Source: G963665185 sp049723905 (GTDB lineage Bacteria; Desulfobacterota; Desulfovibrionia; Desulfovibrionales; Desulfovibrionaceae). From it: 64,000 nucleotides of DNA. The notes under the pieces were generated by a model. It was not told the DNA's origin. It did not search any database and saw only the letters and a program-made list of their open reading frames with translations. The stretch covers positions 1,798,001 through 1,862,000 of the forward strand of contig NZ_JBJKFD010000001.1 in the NCBI RefSeq assembly GCF_049723905.1, written 5' to 3'. Below are positions 51,782 through 59,761 of the stretch, piece after piece (the stretch's first letter is position 1; the number at the start of each line of letters is the position of its first letter). A program made the translations under genes and the position numbers.

Positions 51782-51956
51782 TGTGATGTCCGCAAAATAC
51801 GCAGACGTATTTTGCGGAGGACCGCGACCTGAAAAATGCGATTTTCCGGTACGCTCACACCGCCTTTGGCGGTGCATGGTGGGCTTTGCCCCCATGTGTC
51901 GTGCCGCTCGTTCTGCCGCATGCATAATGATGCGGATTTGACGGACGCGACACTAG
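51779..51956 (+). repeat. CTAG-ended repeat element, copy 2
   Basis: About 178 bp with inverted ends: CTAGTGTGATGTCCG at the left and, at the right, the complement of CTAGTGTCGCGTCCG. Inside are a perfect 13-bp-arm hairpin TCCGCAAAATACG/CGTATTTTGCGGA (about 51790-51819) and ACCGCC-TTT-GGCGGT. It looks like a non-autonomous repeat (MITE/REP-like). Its first bases supply the stop codon of the nitroreductase gene. Confidence 0.75.
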
Positions 51957-51995
51957 CCCCAAAACATCCCGCCCCCCAACCACCCAAAAAAAATA

Positions 51996-52037
51996 AAAAA
52001 CTCCCGGACATGCCTCACAGCGTATCCGGGAGTTTTT
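51996..52037. terminator. Bidirectional terminator
   Basis: AAAAACTCCCGGA (51996-52008) pairs perfectly with TCCGGGAGTTTTT (52025-52037). Runs of A and T on both sides let it serve the plus-strand nitroreductase and the minus-strand hydrolase gene. Confidence 0.85.
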
Positions 52038-52183
52038 ACATGGCCAATCATGTCCGCATTTTCATTGGAGCCCCAGCAGCGCGTCATTTCCATTCATTGC
52101 ATTCAAAAGACAGGAATACACGCGGCACCTCACCAGGGCAGCCATGCGCCGCCCAAGACATAACTCGGGCGGACAACAGAACA

Positions 52184-52756
52184 TTAACTGATAAGCGCCC
52201 GCCACGCGCCCCACTGACAAATGCGCAGGGCAATGGCCTCGTATCCGTCTTCGCAGGGATGTGCGCCGTCACCGGCCTTGAGGGCATCCGCATACTCGGG
52301 AGTATCGGAGAGCGAGATATGCATGGGCAGGTAGGGCACGTCCAAGTCCTTGCATACTCCGCCGAACGCGCTGGACAACGCGGCAACCTGTGAATCCTTT
52401 TCCGGGTCCAGCACGGGAAACGGGCCTATGACCACGGTGGGGCACGTTGCGGAAGCGGTCTTTACAAACTGCCGCGCGGCCAGAATGGTCTTGTCCGCGT
52501 CGATATTGTTCATAACGTCGGCCACACCGAAGTTGAGGATAAAGCCGGACGGTTCGTCCCCCGCAATGCGGGCCGCAGCTTCCGTGGGCCAGCGGTCCTT
52601 GATCCGTTCCAGGATGTCGGCACGTACCCCCATGTTGTACACGGTAAGGTCGTAACCGGCCCCTTTGGCCCAAAGAGCCAACCGTCCGGGCCAGCCCAGA
52701 CATTTTTCATCGCCGGTCCCCAGGGTGAGGGAATCGCCGAAACAACAAATACGCAT
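52184..52756 (-). CDS. SGNH/GDSL-family hydrolase
   Basis: A 190-residue esterase/lipase-like enzyme. Block I is CFGDSLTLGTGDE with the catalytic Ser; the Asn block is FILNFGVADVMNN; the Asp/His region is near the C-terminus (DALKAGDGAHPCEDGYEAIA). No signal peptide is seen, so it should be cytoplasmic. GGAGG lies seven bases before the ATG at 52756. Substrate unknown. Confidence 0.85.
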   Translation of the reverse strand: MRICCFGDSLTLGTGDEKCLGWPGRLALWAKGAGYDLTVYNMGVRADILERIKDRWPTEAAARIAGDEPSGFILNFGVADVMNNIDADKTILAARQFVKTASATCPTVVIGPFPVLDPEKDSQVAALSSAFGGVCKDLDVPYLPMHISLSDTPEYADALKAGDGAHPCEDGYEAIALRICQWGAWRALIS

Positions 52757-52868
52757 ATTCAATCCTCCAAAGCATGTTGTCTGCCAAAGCATGTTATCTG
52801 TAAATCTGGTAGGGGTTGCAATAAAGACCGTCTTTCCCTCGGCACAGGAAAAGCGGCGGGAACTTAGG

Positions 52869-53519
52869 CTACACGCCGCTCTTCGGCAGCCAGATGGTGG
52901 CAAGGGCCAGCAGGCCGAAGGCAATAATAACCAGAGCGGAAATTTTATGCACCGTGCCCAGCCGATGGGCCAGCTTGTCCCGCAGGTAGGGGCCGCCAAA
53001 GGCAATGGCCAGCCACCACAGCCCGGAACCGCAGAACACGCCCAAAACCAGGGATATGCCGTGGATCAGCCCGCCGCCGGGCTGCCCCAGGCCAAGACCT
53101 GCGAAAATCACGGCAAAGGCCAGGATGGTCATGGGGTTGGCCAGGGTGAGAAAAAACGTGGACATGAACGATCCGGCCATGTGGCGGGAGGACTGCTCCG
53201 GGATGAAATGCGGGACTTCCTTTTCCACATACATGCGGCTGCCGATACCAACCAGGAACCCGCCGCCCACAAGCTTGAGCCAAAAGGCGTGGCCGGTCAG
53301 AAACGAGGACACCACGGTCAGCCCCATGGCCGCCACCAGCCCGTACAGGCTGTCGCCCAGAGCCGCCCCAAAACCCGATGCCAGTCCCATGCGCACGCCA
53401 CCGGTTACGGCGCGTTGCAGGCACAGCAGCCCAACCGGGCCAACAGGCATGGCAATGGTGACGCCCACGACCATTCCCTTGAGGAACAGCACAAGGGGAT
53501 GAACCCACAAATCCCACAT
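52869..53519 (-). CDS. LysE-family exporter
   Basis: A 216-residue membrane protein with six hydrophobic segments. It has the LysE/RhtB opening KGMVVGVTIAMPVGPVGLLC then LQRAVTGGVRMGLASGFGAA, and FFLTLANPMTILAFAVIFAG in the middle. It probably exports an amino acid or related small molecule. Confidence 0.87.
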   Translation of the reverse strand: MWDLWVHPLVLFLKGMVVGVTIAMPVGPVGLLCLQRAVTGGVRMGLASGFGAALGDSLYGLVAAMGLTVVSSFLTGHAFWLKLVGGGFLVGIGSRMYVEKEVPHFIPEQSSRHMAGSFMSTFFLTLANPMTILAFAVIFAGLGLGQPGGGLIHGISLVLGVFCGSGLWWLAIAFGGPYLRDKLAHRLGTVHKISALVIIAFGLLALATIWLPKSGV

Positions 53520-53586
53520 TCCGGCGCTCCCAGGGACACAAATTAGAACGAAAATTCAACCAGGAAAAAACAACACCCCAGAATAC

Positions 53587-54045
53587 TCAGTCCGCTCTGC
53601 GCTTGCCGGTCATTTCCTGGATGCGCAGCTTGAGCACGAGCATACGGCCCAGGTATTTTTCCTTGTAGTTGCAGTCACAGGGCGGATAAGCCGCCATAAG
53701 CACGTCCAGCCCTTCGCGTATGGCGTCCACATCGCGCAGGATGACCACCTGCCCCCGTCCCATCACGCTTTCATAACGCATGGTGTAGTCGCAGGCATTG
53801 TCTCCCGTAACCAGCTCCTCGTGCAGGACCACGGAAAAGGCCACATTCCTGTCACGTTCCAGGCATTCGACTTTTTTGCCTTCGGATGCGCAGTGCATGT
53901 ACAGGCAGCCGTCCGCATAGGCATAGTTGAGAGGTACGACATACGGATACCCGTTGTCGTTCACGGCCAGGTGACAAATTCTGCCCCGCCGCAGCATATC
54001 CTCCACCTCATGGAGGTCGAACACTCCGCGCTGTTTCAGCCGCAT
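53587..54045 (-). CDS. Pyridoxamine 5'-phosphate oxidase-like (NimA-type) flavoprotein
   Basis: A 152-residue split-barrel FMN protein. RICHLAVNDNGYPYVVPLNY and MHCASEGKKVECLERDRNVA match the NimA/PNPOx-like group often linked to nitroimidazole reduction; activity on such drugs is not implied by sequence alone. The ATG at 54045 is used because GGGAG lies six bases upstream. It is 20 bp after the amidotransferase gene on the same strand. Confidence 0.85.
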   Translation of the reverse strand: MRLKQRGVFDLHEVEDMLRRGRICHLAVNDNGYPYVVPLNYAYADGCLYMHCASEGKKVECLERDRNVAFSVVLHEELVTGDNACDYTMRYESVMGRGQVVILRDVDAIREGLDVLMAAYPPCDCNYKEKYLGRMLVLKLRIQEMTGKRRAD

Positions 54046-54065
54046 GGAAATCTCCCTTTCTTCTT

Positions 54066-54758
54066 TCAATCCTGCACAAGCCTGTCCAGCAGGCCGAACA
54101 GAAGTTCCCGCCCCTGCAAAGCAGAGACGTTGCGACGCAGGGTTTCCACATCCTGTACATACGTGCCGGGACGCAGATCATCCGCACAATTTTCCAACAG
54201 CCGCTCAATGGATTCGGGCGTGCATTCCAGATGAAACTGCAGCCCTACGCACGTTTCCCCCAGGCTGAAGCCCTGTACCGGGCAGCCGGGCGTGGAAGCC
54301 ACAACAATTGCCCCCCGGGGCGGCAAGGCAACCATGTCACCGTGCCAGTGCATGGCGTCGAACGTTTCGGGAAAACCGCTCATTGCCGAGGCACGCCGGG
54401 CATCGGGTGCAAGCTGCACCGGAAAAACGCCTATTTCGCGTTCCGACGAGCGGTCCACTTCGCCGCCCAGAGCGTCGGCAATAAGCTGTGCCCCAAGGCA
54501 GATGCCTAAAACCTTCTTTCCCCGGGCAACGGCCATTTTGATAAGCTGCTTTTCCCATAGCAGAAAAGGGTAGCGGTCTGCATCCGTCACGCTCATGGGA
54601 CCGCCCATGATGACCAGCAGATCGAAATCCTCCGGCCGGAGTTCCCGGCCGCCTTCCCAACACAGGGTGCGGCTCAGATCGTGGCCCCGCTCTTTGGCCC
54701 ATTCGCCTATCAGGGCCTCGTTTTCAAAGGGTACGTGTTGCAACACATTCACGCGCAT
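54066..54758 (-). CDS. Class I glutamine amidotransferase-like protein
   Basis: A 230-residue stand-alone GATase1 domain. Nucleophile is Cys87 in GICLGAQLIADALGG; the His-Glu pair is in GLQFHLECTPESIE; MHWHGDMVALP is also typical of the GMP-synthase-like subgroup (YfeJ/PuuD-type hydrolases). It lacks a synthetase partner here. It probably forms a two-gene unit with the PNPOx-like gene. Confidence 0.85.
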   Translation of the reverse strand: MRVNVLQHVPFENEALIGEWAKERGHDLSRTLCWEGGRELRPEDFDLLVIMGGPMSVTDADRYPFLLWEKQLIKMAVARGKKVLGICLGAQLIADALGGEVDRSSEREIGVFPVQLAPDARRASAMSGFPETFDAMHWHGDMVALPPRGAIVVASTPGCPVQGFSLGETCVGLQFHLECTPESIERLLENCADDLRPGTYVQDVETLRRNVSALQGRELLFGLLDRLVQD

Positions 54759-54832
54759 GCTCTCTCTCCTTGCACCGGTCCGCTGGCTGGCCTAATGTAG
54801 CCCATGCCCCGACCGCTATTGAATATAAATAC

Positions 54833-55531
54833 ATGCCGCAAACCGACATGAACCGCAAATTTTCCGTCATCATTCCCGTTTTCGGCGAGGCGGACGGCAT
54901 AAACGCCCTGCTCGCCCATGTGCAGGCCATTGCCCCGCACGGAACGCAGATTGTGGTGGCGGACGGCCATCCCGAACATACCACGCTGGCGGCTATAAGC
55001 AACTTTCCCGAGGTCGTCCGCTGCGCCGCGCCCAAAGGACGGGCCGTGCAGATGAACGCGGGCGCGCATACGGCCGAGGGCGAAATTCTCCTTTTTCTGC
55101 ATGCGGATACCCGCCTGCCCTGCGACGCCTTTGCCGTAATGAACGCCGCAATCGACGCGGGCCACCCGGCCGGAGCCTTCGACCTGTGCATCGACGCGCC
55201 CGGTCCGCTCTTCGCCCTCATGTCCCGTCTCTCCAGCCTGCGCAGCCGCCTGACGCGCATTCCCTACGGCGACCAGGCCCAATTTTTCCGCCGCGATATT
55301 TTCGACCGATTGGGCGGCTACCCGGAACTTCCGCTCATGGAAGACGTGGAAATCATGCTTCGCCTCAAACGGTTGGGCCTGCGCCCGGCCATTTCCCGGC
55401 GGGCCGTGCTCACCTCGGCCCGGCGCTGGCAAAAAGAGGGCGTGTGGTCCTGCACACTGCGCAACTGGACCATAGCAACCCTGTATTACCTGGGCGTGTC
55501 CGCGTCCAGACTGGCGAGGTTCTATACATGA
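54833..55531 (+). CDS. Family-2 glycosyltransferase of the arsenosugar-biosynthesis type (TIGR04283-like)
   Basis: A 232-residue GT-A transferase: KFSVIIPVFGEADGINALLA, IVVADGHPEH, APKGRAVQMNAGAH and LLFLHADTRLP. The pair of this gene with the next is typical of clusters annotated as arsenosugar biosynthesis, though no arsenic methyltransferase is present here. The ATG at 54833 is used; another at 54848 is equally possible, and neither has a strong ribosome site. It overlaps the next gene by four bases. Confidence 0.85.
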   Translation: MPQTDMNRKFSVIIPVFGEADGINALLAHVQAIAPHGTQIVVADGHPEHTTLAAISNFPEVVRCAAPKGRAVQMNAGAHTAEGEILLFLHADTRLPCDAFAVMNAAIDAGHPAGAFDLCIDAPGPLFALMSRLSSLRSRLTRIPYGDQAQFFRRDIFDRLGGYPELPLMEDVEIMLRLKRLGLRPAISRRAVLTSARRWQKEGVWSCTLRNWTIATLYYLGVSASRLARFYT

Positions 55532-56202
55532 CGCGCCGACAGATTCTTTTTTTCGTCAAATTTCCGGAGCCGGGCAAGGTCAAGACCCGCCTGGCCCGCA
55601 GCCTGGGGGACAAAACAGCGGCCCGGCTGTACGCCGCCTTTGTGGACGACATGATAAACATGCTCCAAAAGACCCGCACGCCCGTGGCCGTGCACTTTGC
55701 CCCGCCCGAAATGCAGCAGGCCATGCGCCGCTGGATGGGGCCGGCCATGCCTTTGGTGTCGCAAAGCGGCGCAGACCTGGGCGAACGCATGCACACCGCC
55801 TTTGCCCATGCCTTTACGCTGGGGGTGGACCAGGCCGTACTGCTGGGCAGCGACCTGCCCGACCTGCCCCACCAAAACATCGAGGCCGCCTTCAAAGCCC
55901 TGGATAGCCACGACTGCGCCCTGGCACCGGCCGGAGACGGAGGCTACCACCTTATAGGCTGCAACCGGGACAGTTATTCCCCCACTGTTTTTCAGAACAT
56001 CACCTGGAGCACTCCGCAGGTGTTTGCCCAGACCATGCAGCGCATGGACGAGGCGGGTCTGTCCTGCGCCCGGCTGCGCGAGTGGCCGGATATTGACACG
56101 ATGGACGACTTGAACCACTTTCGGGAGCGGTTGCGACAACACCTGGACCACGGACGCAGCATCGTCCCGGCCACATTTTCCATTCTGAACGAAATATTTT
56201 AA
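55528..56202 (+). CDS. DUF2064/TIGR04282-like glycosyltransferase
   Basis: A 224-residue protein. It begins RRQILFFVKFPEPGKVKTRL then ARSLGDKTAARLYAAFVDDM and contains VLLGSDLPDLPHQNIEAAF and LAPAGDGGYHLIG, typical of the TIGR04282 family (a nucleotidyl/glycosyl-transferase fold). The start overlaps the stop of the preceding gene (ATGA), fixing it. It lies 26 bp before the GT4 gene. Confidence 0.87.
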   Translation: MTRRQILFFVKFPEPGKVKTRLARSLGDKTAARLYAAFVDDMINMLQKTRTPVAVHFAPPEMQQAMRRWMGPAMPLVSQSGADLGERMHTAFAHAFTLGVDQAVLLGSDLPDLPHQNIEAAFKALDSHDCALAPAGDGGYHLIGCNRDSYSPTVFQNITWSTPQVFAQTMQRMDEAGLSCARLREWPDIDTMDDLNHFRERLRQHLDHGRSIVPATFSILNEIF

Positions 56203-56228
56203 CACGCACCGCCCCGGAGCACTGCCGC

Positions 56229-57473
56229 ATGGCCCCGACTTCCGCAGCAATTGCAGGCCGCAAACCGCGCCTTCTGTATATGACGCCCAACGAATGGGTA
56301 TTTTGGATGCATCGCCGCGAACTGGCCATGCAAGCCATGGAACGTGGCTTCGAGGTCCACATCATCACCCCGCCGGGCAAGCATCGGGCCGAGTTTGAAA
56401 AAGCGGGCTTTCACTACCATCCCATCCGGCTGCACCGCAAAAGCGTGAACCCGCTGCTGGAGCTGGTGGCGGCCTGGGATACCTGGCGCATCATGCGCCG
56501 CGTCCGGCCCGACATCGTGGACCTGCGCGCGCTCAAGTCGCACCTATACGGCGGTCTTTCCGCCCTGGCCTGCGGAACACAGCGGATATTCTGCGCCGTC
56601 ACCGGCCTGGGCACCCTGTTTTTGTCCAACGCGCTACGCCACAGCCTGCCCCGCCGCATCATTGCCGTGCCCTTTGGCCTGTTTTTGCGCGGCAATCCCC
56701 GCGTGACCTTTCTGCTGGAAAATCCGGACGACCGCGACGAGTTCACGGCGCGCGGCATGGCCGCCAAGGAGCAATGCGTGGTCATGCATGGCACGGGCGT
56801 GGACATCACCCGCTTTTCCCCGGCACCAGAACCGGAAGCAGGCCCGGATGTTCCCGTCATCGTCGAGACCCACTGCCGCCTTATCCGCGACAAGGGGGTA
56901 CGCGACCTGATGGTGGCCGCCCGCATTCTGAAGGAACGCGGCGTTCCCTGCCACTTTCGGCTGGCAGGCCAGCCCGATACGGGCAATCCATTTCCCATCT
57001 TCGAGGACGAACTGCGCGACTGGCAGGAGCAGGGCCTTGTGGAGTGGCTGGGATATGTGGAGGACACGCCGAACTTCATCCGCCAGGCGCATATTTCCTG
57101 CCTGCCCTCCTACCGGGAGGGAACCCCGGTGGGGCTGATGGAGGCCGCGGCCTGCGCCCGCCCCATCATCACCACGGACGCCCCTGGCTGCCGCGAAACC
57201 GTGGTTGCCCACGGCCCCCACGCCAACGGCCTGCTTGTGCCCCTGCGCAATCCAGAAGCCCTGGCCGATGCCTTGGAAACCCTGGCCCGCGATCCGCAAA
57301 AACGGCAGGCCATGGGACGTGCCAGCCGCAAACTGGCCGAAGAGAAATTCGATGCGGCCCGACTCTGCACCGCTATTCTGAACCTGTACGAACACAGCCT
57401 GCCCGAAATATTTCCGCCCGATTCACCAAATTCTGGCCGAAAATCGCCGGGCAGTCCGGAGAACGACTTATGA
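56229..57473 (+). CDS. Glycosyltransferase family 4
   Basis: A 414-residue GT-B enzyme. The N-terminal domain has KPRLLYMTPNEWVFWMHRRE and RPDIVDLRALKSHLYGGLSA. The C-terminal nucleotide-sugar domain has VETHCRLIRDKGVRDLMVAA, RLAGQPDTGNP and the E-x7-E block PSYREGTPVGLMEAAACARP. It probably adds a sugar to an undecaprenyl-linked glycan begun by the transferase encoded at 58444. It overlaps the epimerase gene by four bases. Confidence 0.9.
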   Translation: MAPTSAAIAGRKPRLLYMTPNEWVFWMHRRELAMQAMERGFEVHIITPPGKHRAEFEKAGFHYHPIRLHRKSVNPLLELVAAWDTWRIMRRVRPDIVDLRALKSHLYGGLSALACGTQRIFCAVTGLGTLFLSNALRHSLPRRIIAVPFGLFLRGNPRVTFLLENPDDRDEFTARGMAAKEQCVVMHGTGVDITRFSPAPEPEAGPDVPVIVETHCRLIRDKGVRDLMVAARILKERGVPCHFRLAGQPDTGNPFPIFEDELRDWQEQGLVEWLGYVEDTPNFIRQAHISCLPSYREGTPVGLMEAAACARPIITTDAPGCRETVVAHGPHANGLLVPLRNPEALADALETLARDPQKRQAMGRASRKLAEEKFDAARLCTAILNLYEHSLPEIFPPDSPNSGRKSPGSPENDL

Positions 57474-58444
57474 GTGCCACAGATTCCCGCTCCCCCCGCG
57501 TCCTGGTTACGGGCGCCAACGGCTTTATTGGCCGCCCCCTGTGCAAAATCTTAGACCAGCGCGGCTTCAAGGTACGTGCGGCCATGCGGTCGCCCCAGGC
57601 CGTGGAGGGTGCGTCCCAGGTGGTCATCGGCGACATCAGCGGTTTTACAGGCTGGAACGAAGCGCTCTCGGGCGTGGACACGGTCATCCATCTGGCGGGC
57701 CGGGCGCACATAATGGACGACACGGCCGCCGATCCCATGGCCGAATACCGGCGCATCAACCGCGACGCCCTGGTACGCCTGGCCGAAAGCGCCTCGCGCC
57801 AGCAGGTACGGCGCATCGTCTTTGTCAGCACTATCAAGGTGCTGGGCGAGGCCACCAATTCCACCCCGTTTCGCCACGACTCGCCAGCCGAGCCGGTCGA
57901 TCCCTACAGCCGCAGCAAGGCCGAAGCCGAAGACGCCCTGAAGGAAATTTGCGCCACAACGGACCTGGAATACACCATTGTCCGCCCACCCCTGGTCTAC
58001 GGACCGCACGTACGGGCAAATTTTCTGCGCCTGCTCAAACTGGCCCGTAACCTGGGGGCCAACCCCTTTGTGCTGGTGCGCAACCGCCGCAGTCTGGTTT
58101 CCGTAACCAACTTGGTCGATGCCCTGTGCACCTGCGCGGTCCATCCCAATGCAGCGGATCAGACATTTCTGGTCAGCGACGGCAGCCCTGTTTCCACGGG
58201 CGAACTGCTCTCTGTGCTGGCGCGGGCCATGAACCGCAAAACCCTGCCCCTGCCCGTGCCCTCGGCCATGTTCAAGCTGGCTGGCTCCATGGTGGGCAAA
58301 ACAAAGGAAATCGACCGCCTGCTCGGTTCGCTGGTTGTGGACGACTCCCACCTGCGCAACCAACTGGACTGGACGCCGCCCCAGACGTTCCAGCAAGGTG
58401 CCGAGGAAACCACGGCCTGGTTTCTGAAAGAAAAGGACGCGTAA
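57470..58444 (+). CDS. NAD-dependent sugar epimerase/dehydratase
   Basis: A 324-residue extended short-chain dehydrogenase. NAD motif TGANGFIGRPL, VDTVIHLAGRAHIM, Ser-containing VFVSTIKVLGE and catalytic YSRSKAEAE are in place. Sequences like this are often annotated UDP-glucose 4-epimerase-like and accompany WecA/WbpL-type transferases. The ATG overlaps the preceding stop. It makes or modifies the nucleotide sugar for this operon. Confidence 0.9.
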   Translation: MSATDSRSPRVLVTGANGFIGRPLCKILDQRGFKVRAAMRSPQAVEGASQVVIGDISGFTGWNEALSGVDTVIHLAGRAHIMDDTAADPMAEYRRINRDALVRLAESASRQQVRRIVFVSTIKVLGEATNSTPFRHDSPAEPVDPYSRSKAEAEDALKEICATTDLEYTIVRPPLVYGPHVRANFLRLLKLARNLGANPFVLVRNRRSLVSVTNLVDALCTCAVHPNAADQTFLVSDGSPVSTGELLSVLARAMNRKTLPLPVPSAMFKLAGSMVGKTKEIDRLLGSLVVDDSHLRNQLDWTPPQTFQQGAEETTAWFLKEKDA

Positions 58445-59475
58445 TGGCCGGATTTACCGTCTACCTTCCCATCATTCTCGGTTCGCTGCTGGCCCTGTTC
58501 ATTGCGCTGATGGCGACCGGCCATGTGCTGCGCTATGCGCGCAAGGAATTGCTCGATACGCCCAACCAGCGGAGTTCGCACACCACCCCCACCCCCACGG
58601 GCGGCGGACTTGGCTTTCTGGTGGGATTTTTTATTGCAGGGCTGGCCGTAGCCATGTTCAGCCCGTCCATGGCCGTTACCGACCCGTTTTCCCTGCTGTT
58701 TCTCTGCCTGCCCCTGGCTATTACCGGATTTATCGACGACAAGCGGGGCCTGCCCCGCAGCCTGCGCTACGGCGTGCAGCTTGCCACGGCAGCCATTGCT
58801 GTCTGCTGGTGCGGCGCACCCGTACTTCCCGCCCAGCCGGAACTGACCTCCCTGCCCGGCTACGGCACGGCCTGGGTCATCCTCTCGTGGGTGCTGGTGG
58901 GTATCGCCATTACCGCGGTCGTCAATTTCACGAATTTCATGGACGGCATGGACGGCTTTGTGGGCGGCATGTGCGCGCTCATCTTCGGGTTCTGCGCCCT
59001 GTGGTCCGGCCATACCATCTGGTGGCTGCTGGCCGCGGCCCTGGTGGGGTTCCTTTTCTGGAACTGGCACCCGGCAAAAATATTCATGGGCGACGTGGGC
59101 AGCACCCCGCTGGGGCTGTTCGTGTGCATCGCCCTGCTGACCCAACAGCGGGGACAGGTTCCCCCGGCCTGGCAGCTGGCCGTGCTGCTGCCCATGCTGG
59201 GCGACGCCATGTACACGCTGATCCGCCGGGCCATTCGCGGGGACAATATTTTCCAGGCCCACCACAGCCACATCTACCAACGGCTGATGCGTTCGGGCCT
59301 ATCGCACTCCAAGGTCGCGGGCGGATACATCATCCTGACCCTTATCTGCGGCCTGCTGGTGACCTTCAACCAGCAGCTGGGAGGCATCGCAGCCCTGGGG
59401 CTGTGCATGGTCGCCATGCGGGGCGCGGAAATGCGCATCGCCCGAAAAAAGGTCCCGTTCGCACCGGGTGAATAG
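58444..59475 (+). CDS. WecA/MraY-like polyprenyl-phosphate sugar-1-phosphate transferase
   Basis: A 343-residue integral membrane enzyme with about ten transmembrane segments. Catalytic Asp pairs are in TGFIDDKRGLPRS and NFTNFMDGMDGFVGG, FMGDVGSTPLG follows, and the cytosolic loop AHHSHIYQRLMRSGLSHSKV is typical of WbpL/WbcO-like initiators. It starts a lipid-linked surface glycan. The ATG overlaps the epimerase stop (TAATG). Confidence 0.92.
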   Translation: MAGFTVYLPIILGSLLALFIALMATGHVLRYARKELLDTPNQRSSHTTPTPTGGGLGFLVGFFIAGLAVAMFSPSMAVTDPFSLLFLCLPLAITGFIDDKRGLPRSLRYGVQLATAAIAVCWCGAPVLPAQPELTSLPGYGTAWVILSWVLVGIAITAVVNFTNFMDGMDGFVGGMCALIFGFCALWSGHTIWWLLAAALVGFLFWNWHPAKIFMGDVGSTPLGLFVCIALLTQQRGQVPPAWQLAVLLPMLGDAMYTLIRRAIRGDNIFQAHHSHIYQRLMRSGLSHSKVAGGYIILTLICGLLVTFNQQLGGIAALGLCMVAMRGAEMRIARKKVPFAPGE

Positions 59476-59493
59476 ACGTAAAAAAAAGGAAGC

Positions 59494-59526
59494 GAGGGGA
59501 AACCTTTTAAAAAAGGTTCTCCCCTC
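59494..59526. repeat. Dispersed GAGGGG/CCCCTC hairpin element
   Basis: GAGGGGAAACCTTTT pairs with AAAAGGTTCTCCCCTC, followed by GCGCTCCCCTTCCAAAATTT. The same design occurs at 28033-28083 and, inverted, at 38054-38101. It sits directly after the polysaccharide operon and may act as its terminator. Confidence 0.75.
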
Positions 59527-59648
59527 GCGCTCCCCTTCCAAAATTTTTCAACATTGTTCGTAAAATATTTCTTTTCCACCTGCCCACTTCCACGGGCCGA
59601 ACAAATTTTGTTCCCGGCAAGGCGCAGTTTGCTTCTGACAGGGGGCTC

Positions 59649-59753
59649 AAAAAGGTGCGAGAGCAAGGCGCAAGGCAAACTCAAGACCGACGCGTATTTC
59701 CTGATACGCGAGGATTTGAGTTTGCCTAAGCAACGAAGCTATCGAGCCTTTTT
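59649..59753. repeat. 105-bp imperfect palindrome
   Basis: AAAAAGG (59649-59655) through AGGCAAACTCAA (about 59673-59684) pairs with TTGAGTTTGCCT (about 59716-59727) through CCTTTTT (59747-59753). The central stem is GCGTAT/ATACGC. It resembles dispersed palindromic repeats that I recall from other delta-proteobacterial genomes. It ends 9 bp before the stop of the minus-strand hydrolase gene and could terminate it. Confidence 0.65.
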
Positions 59754-59761
59754 CGGCAGCC

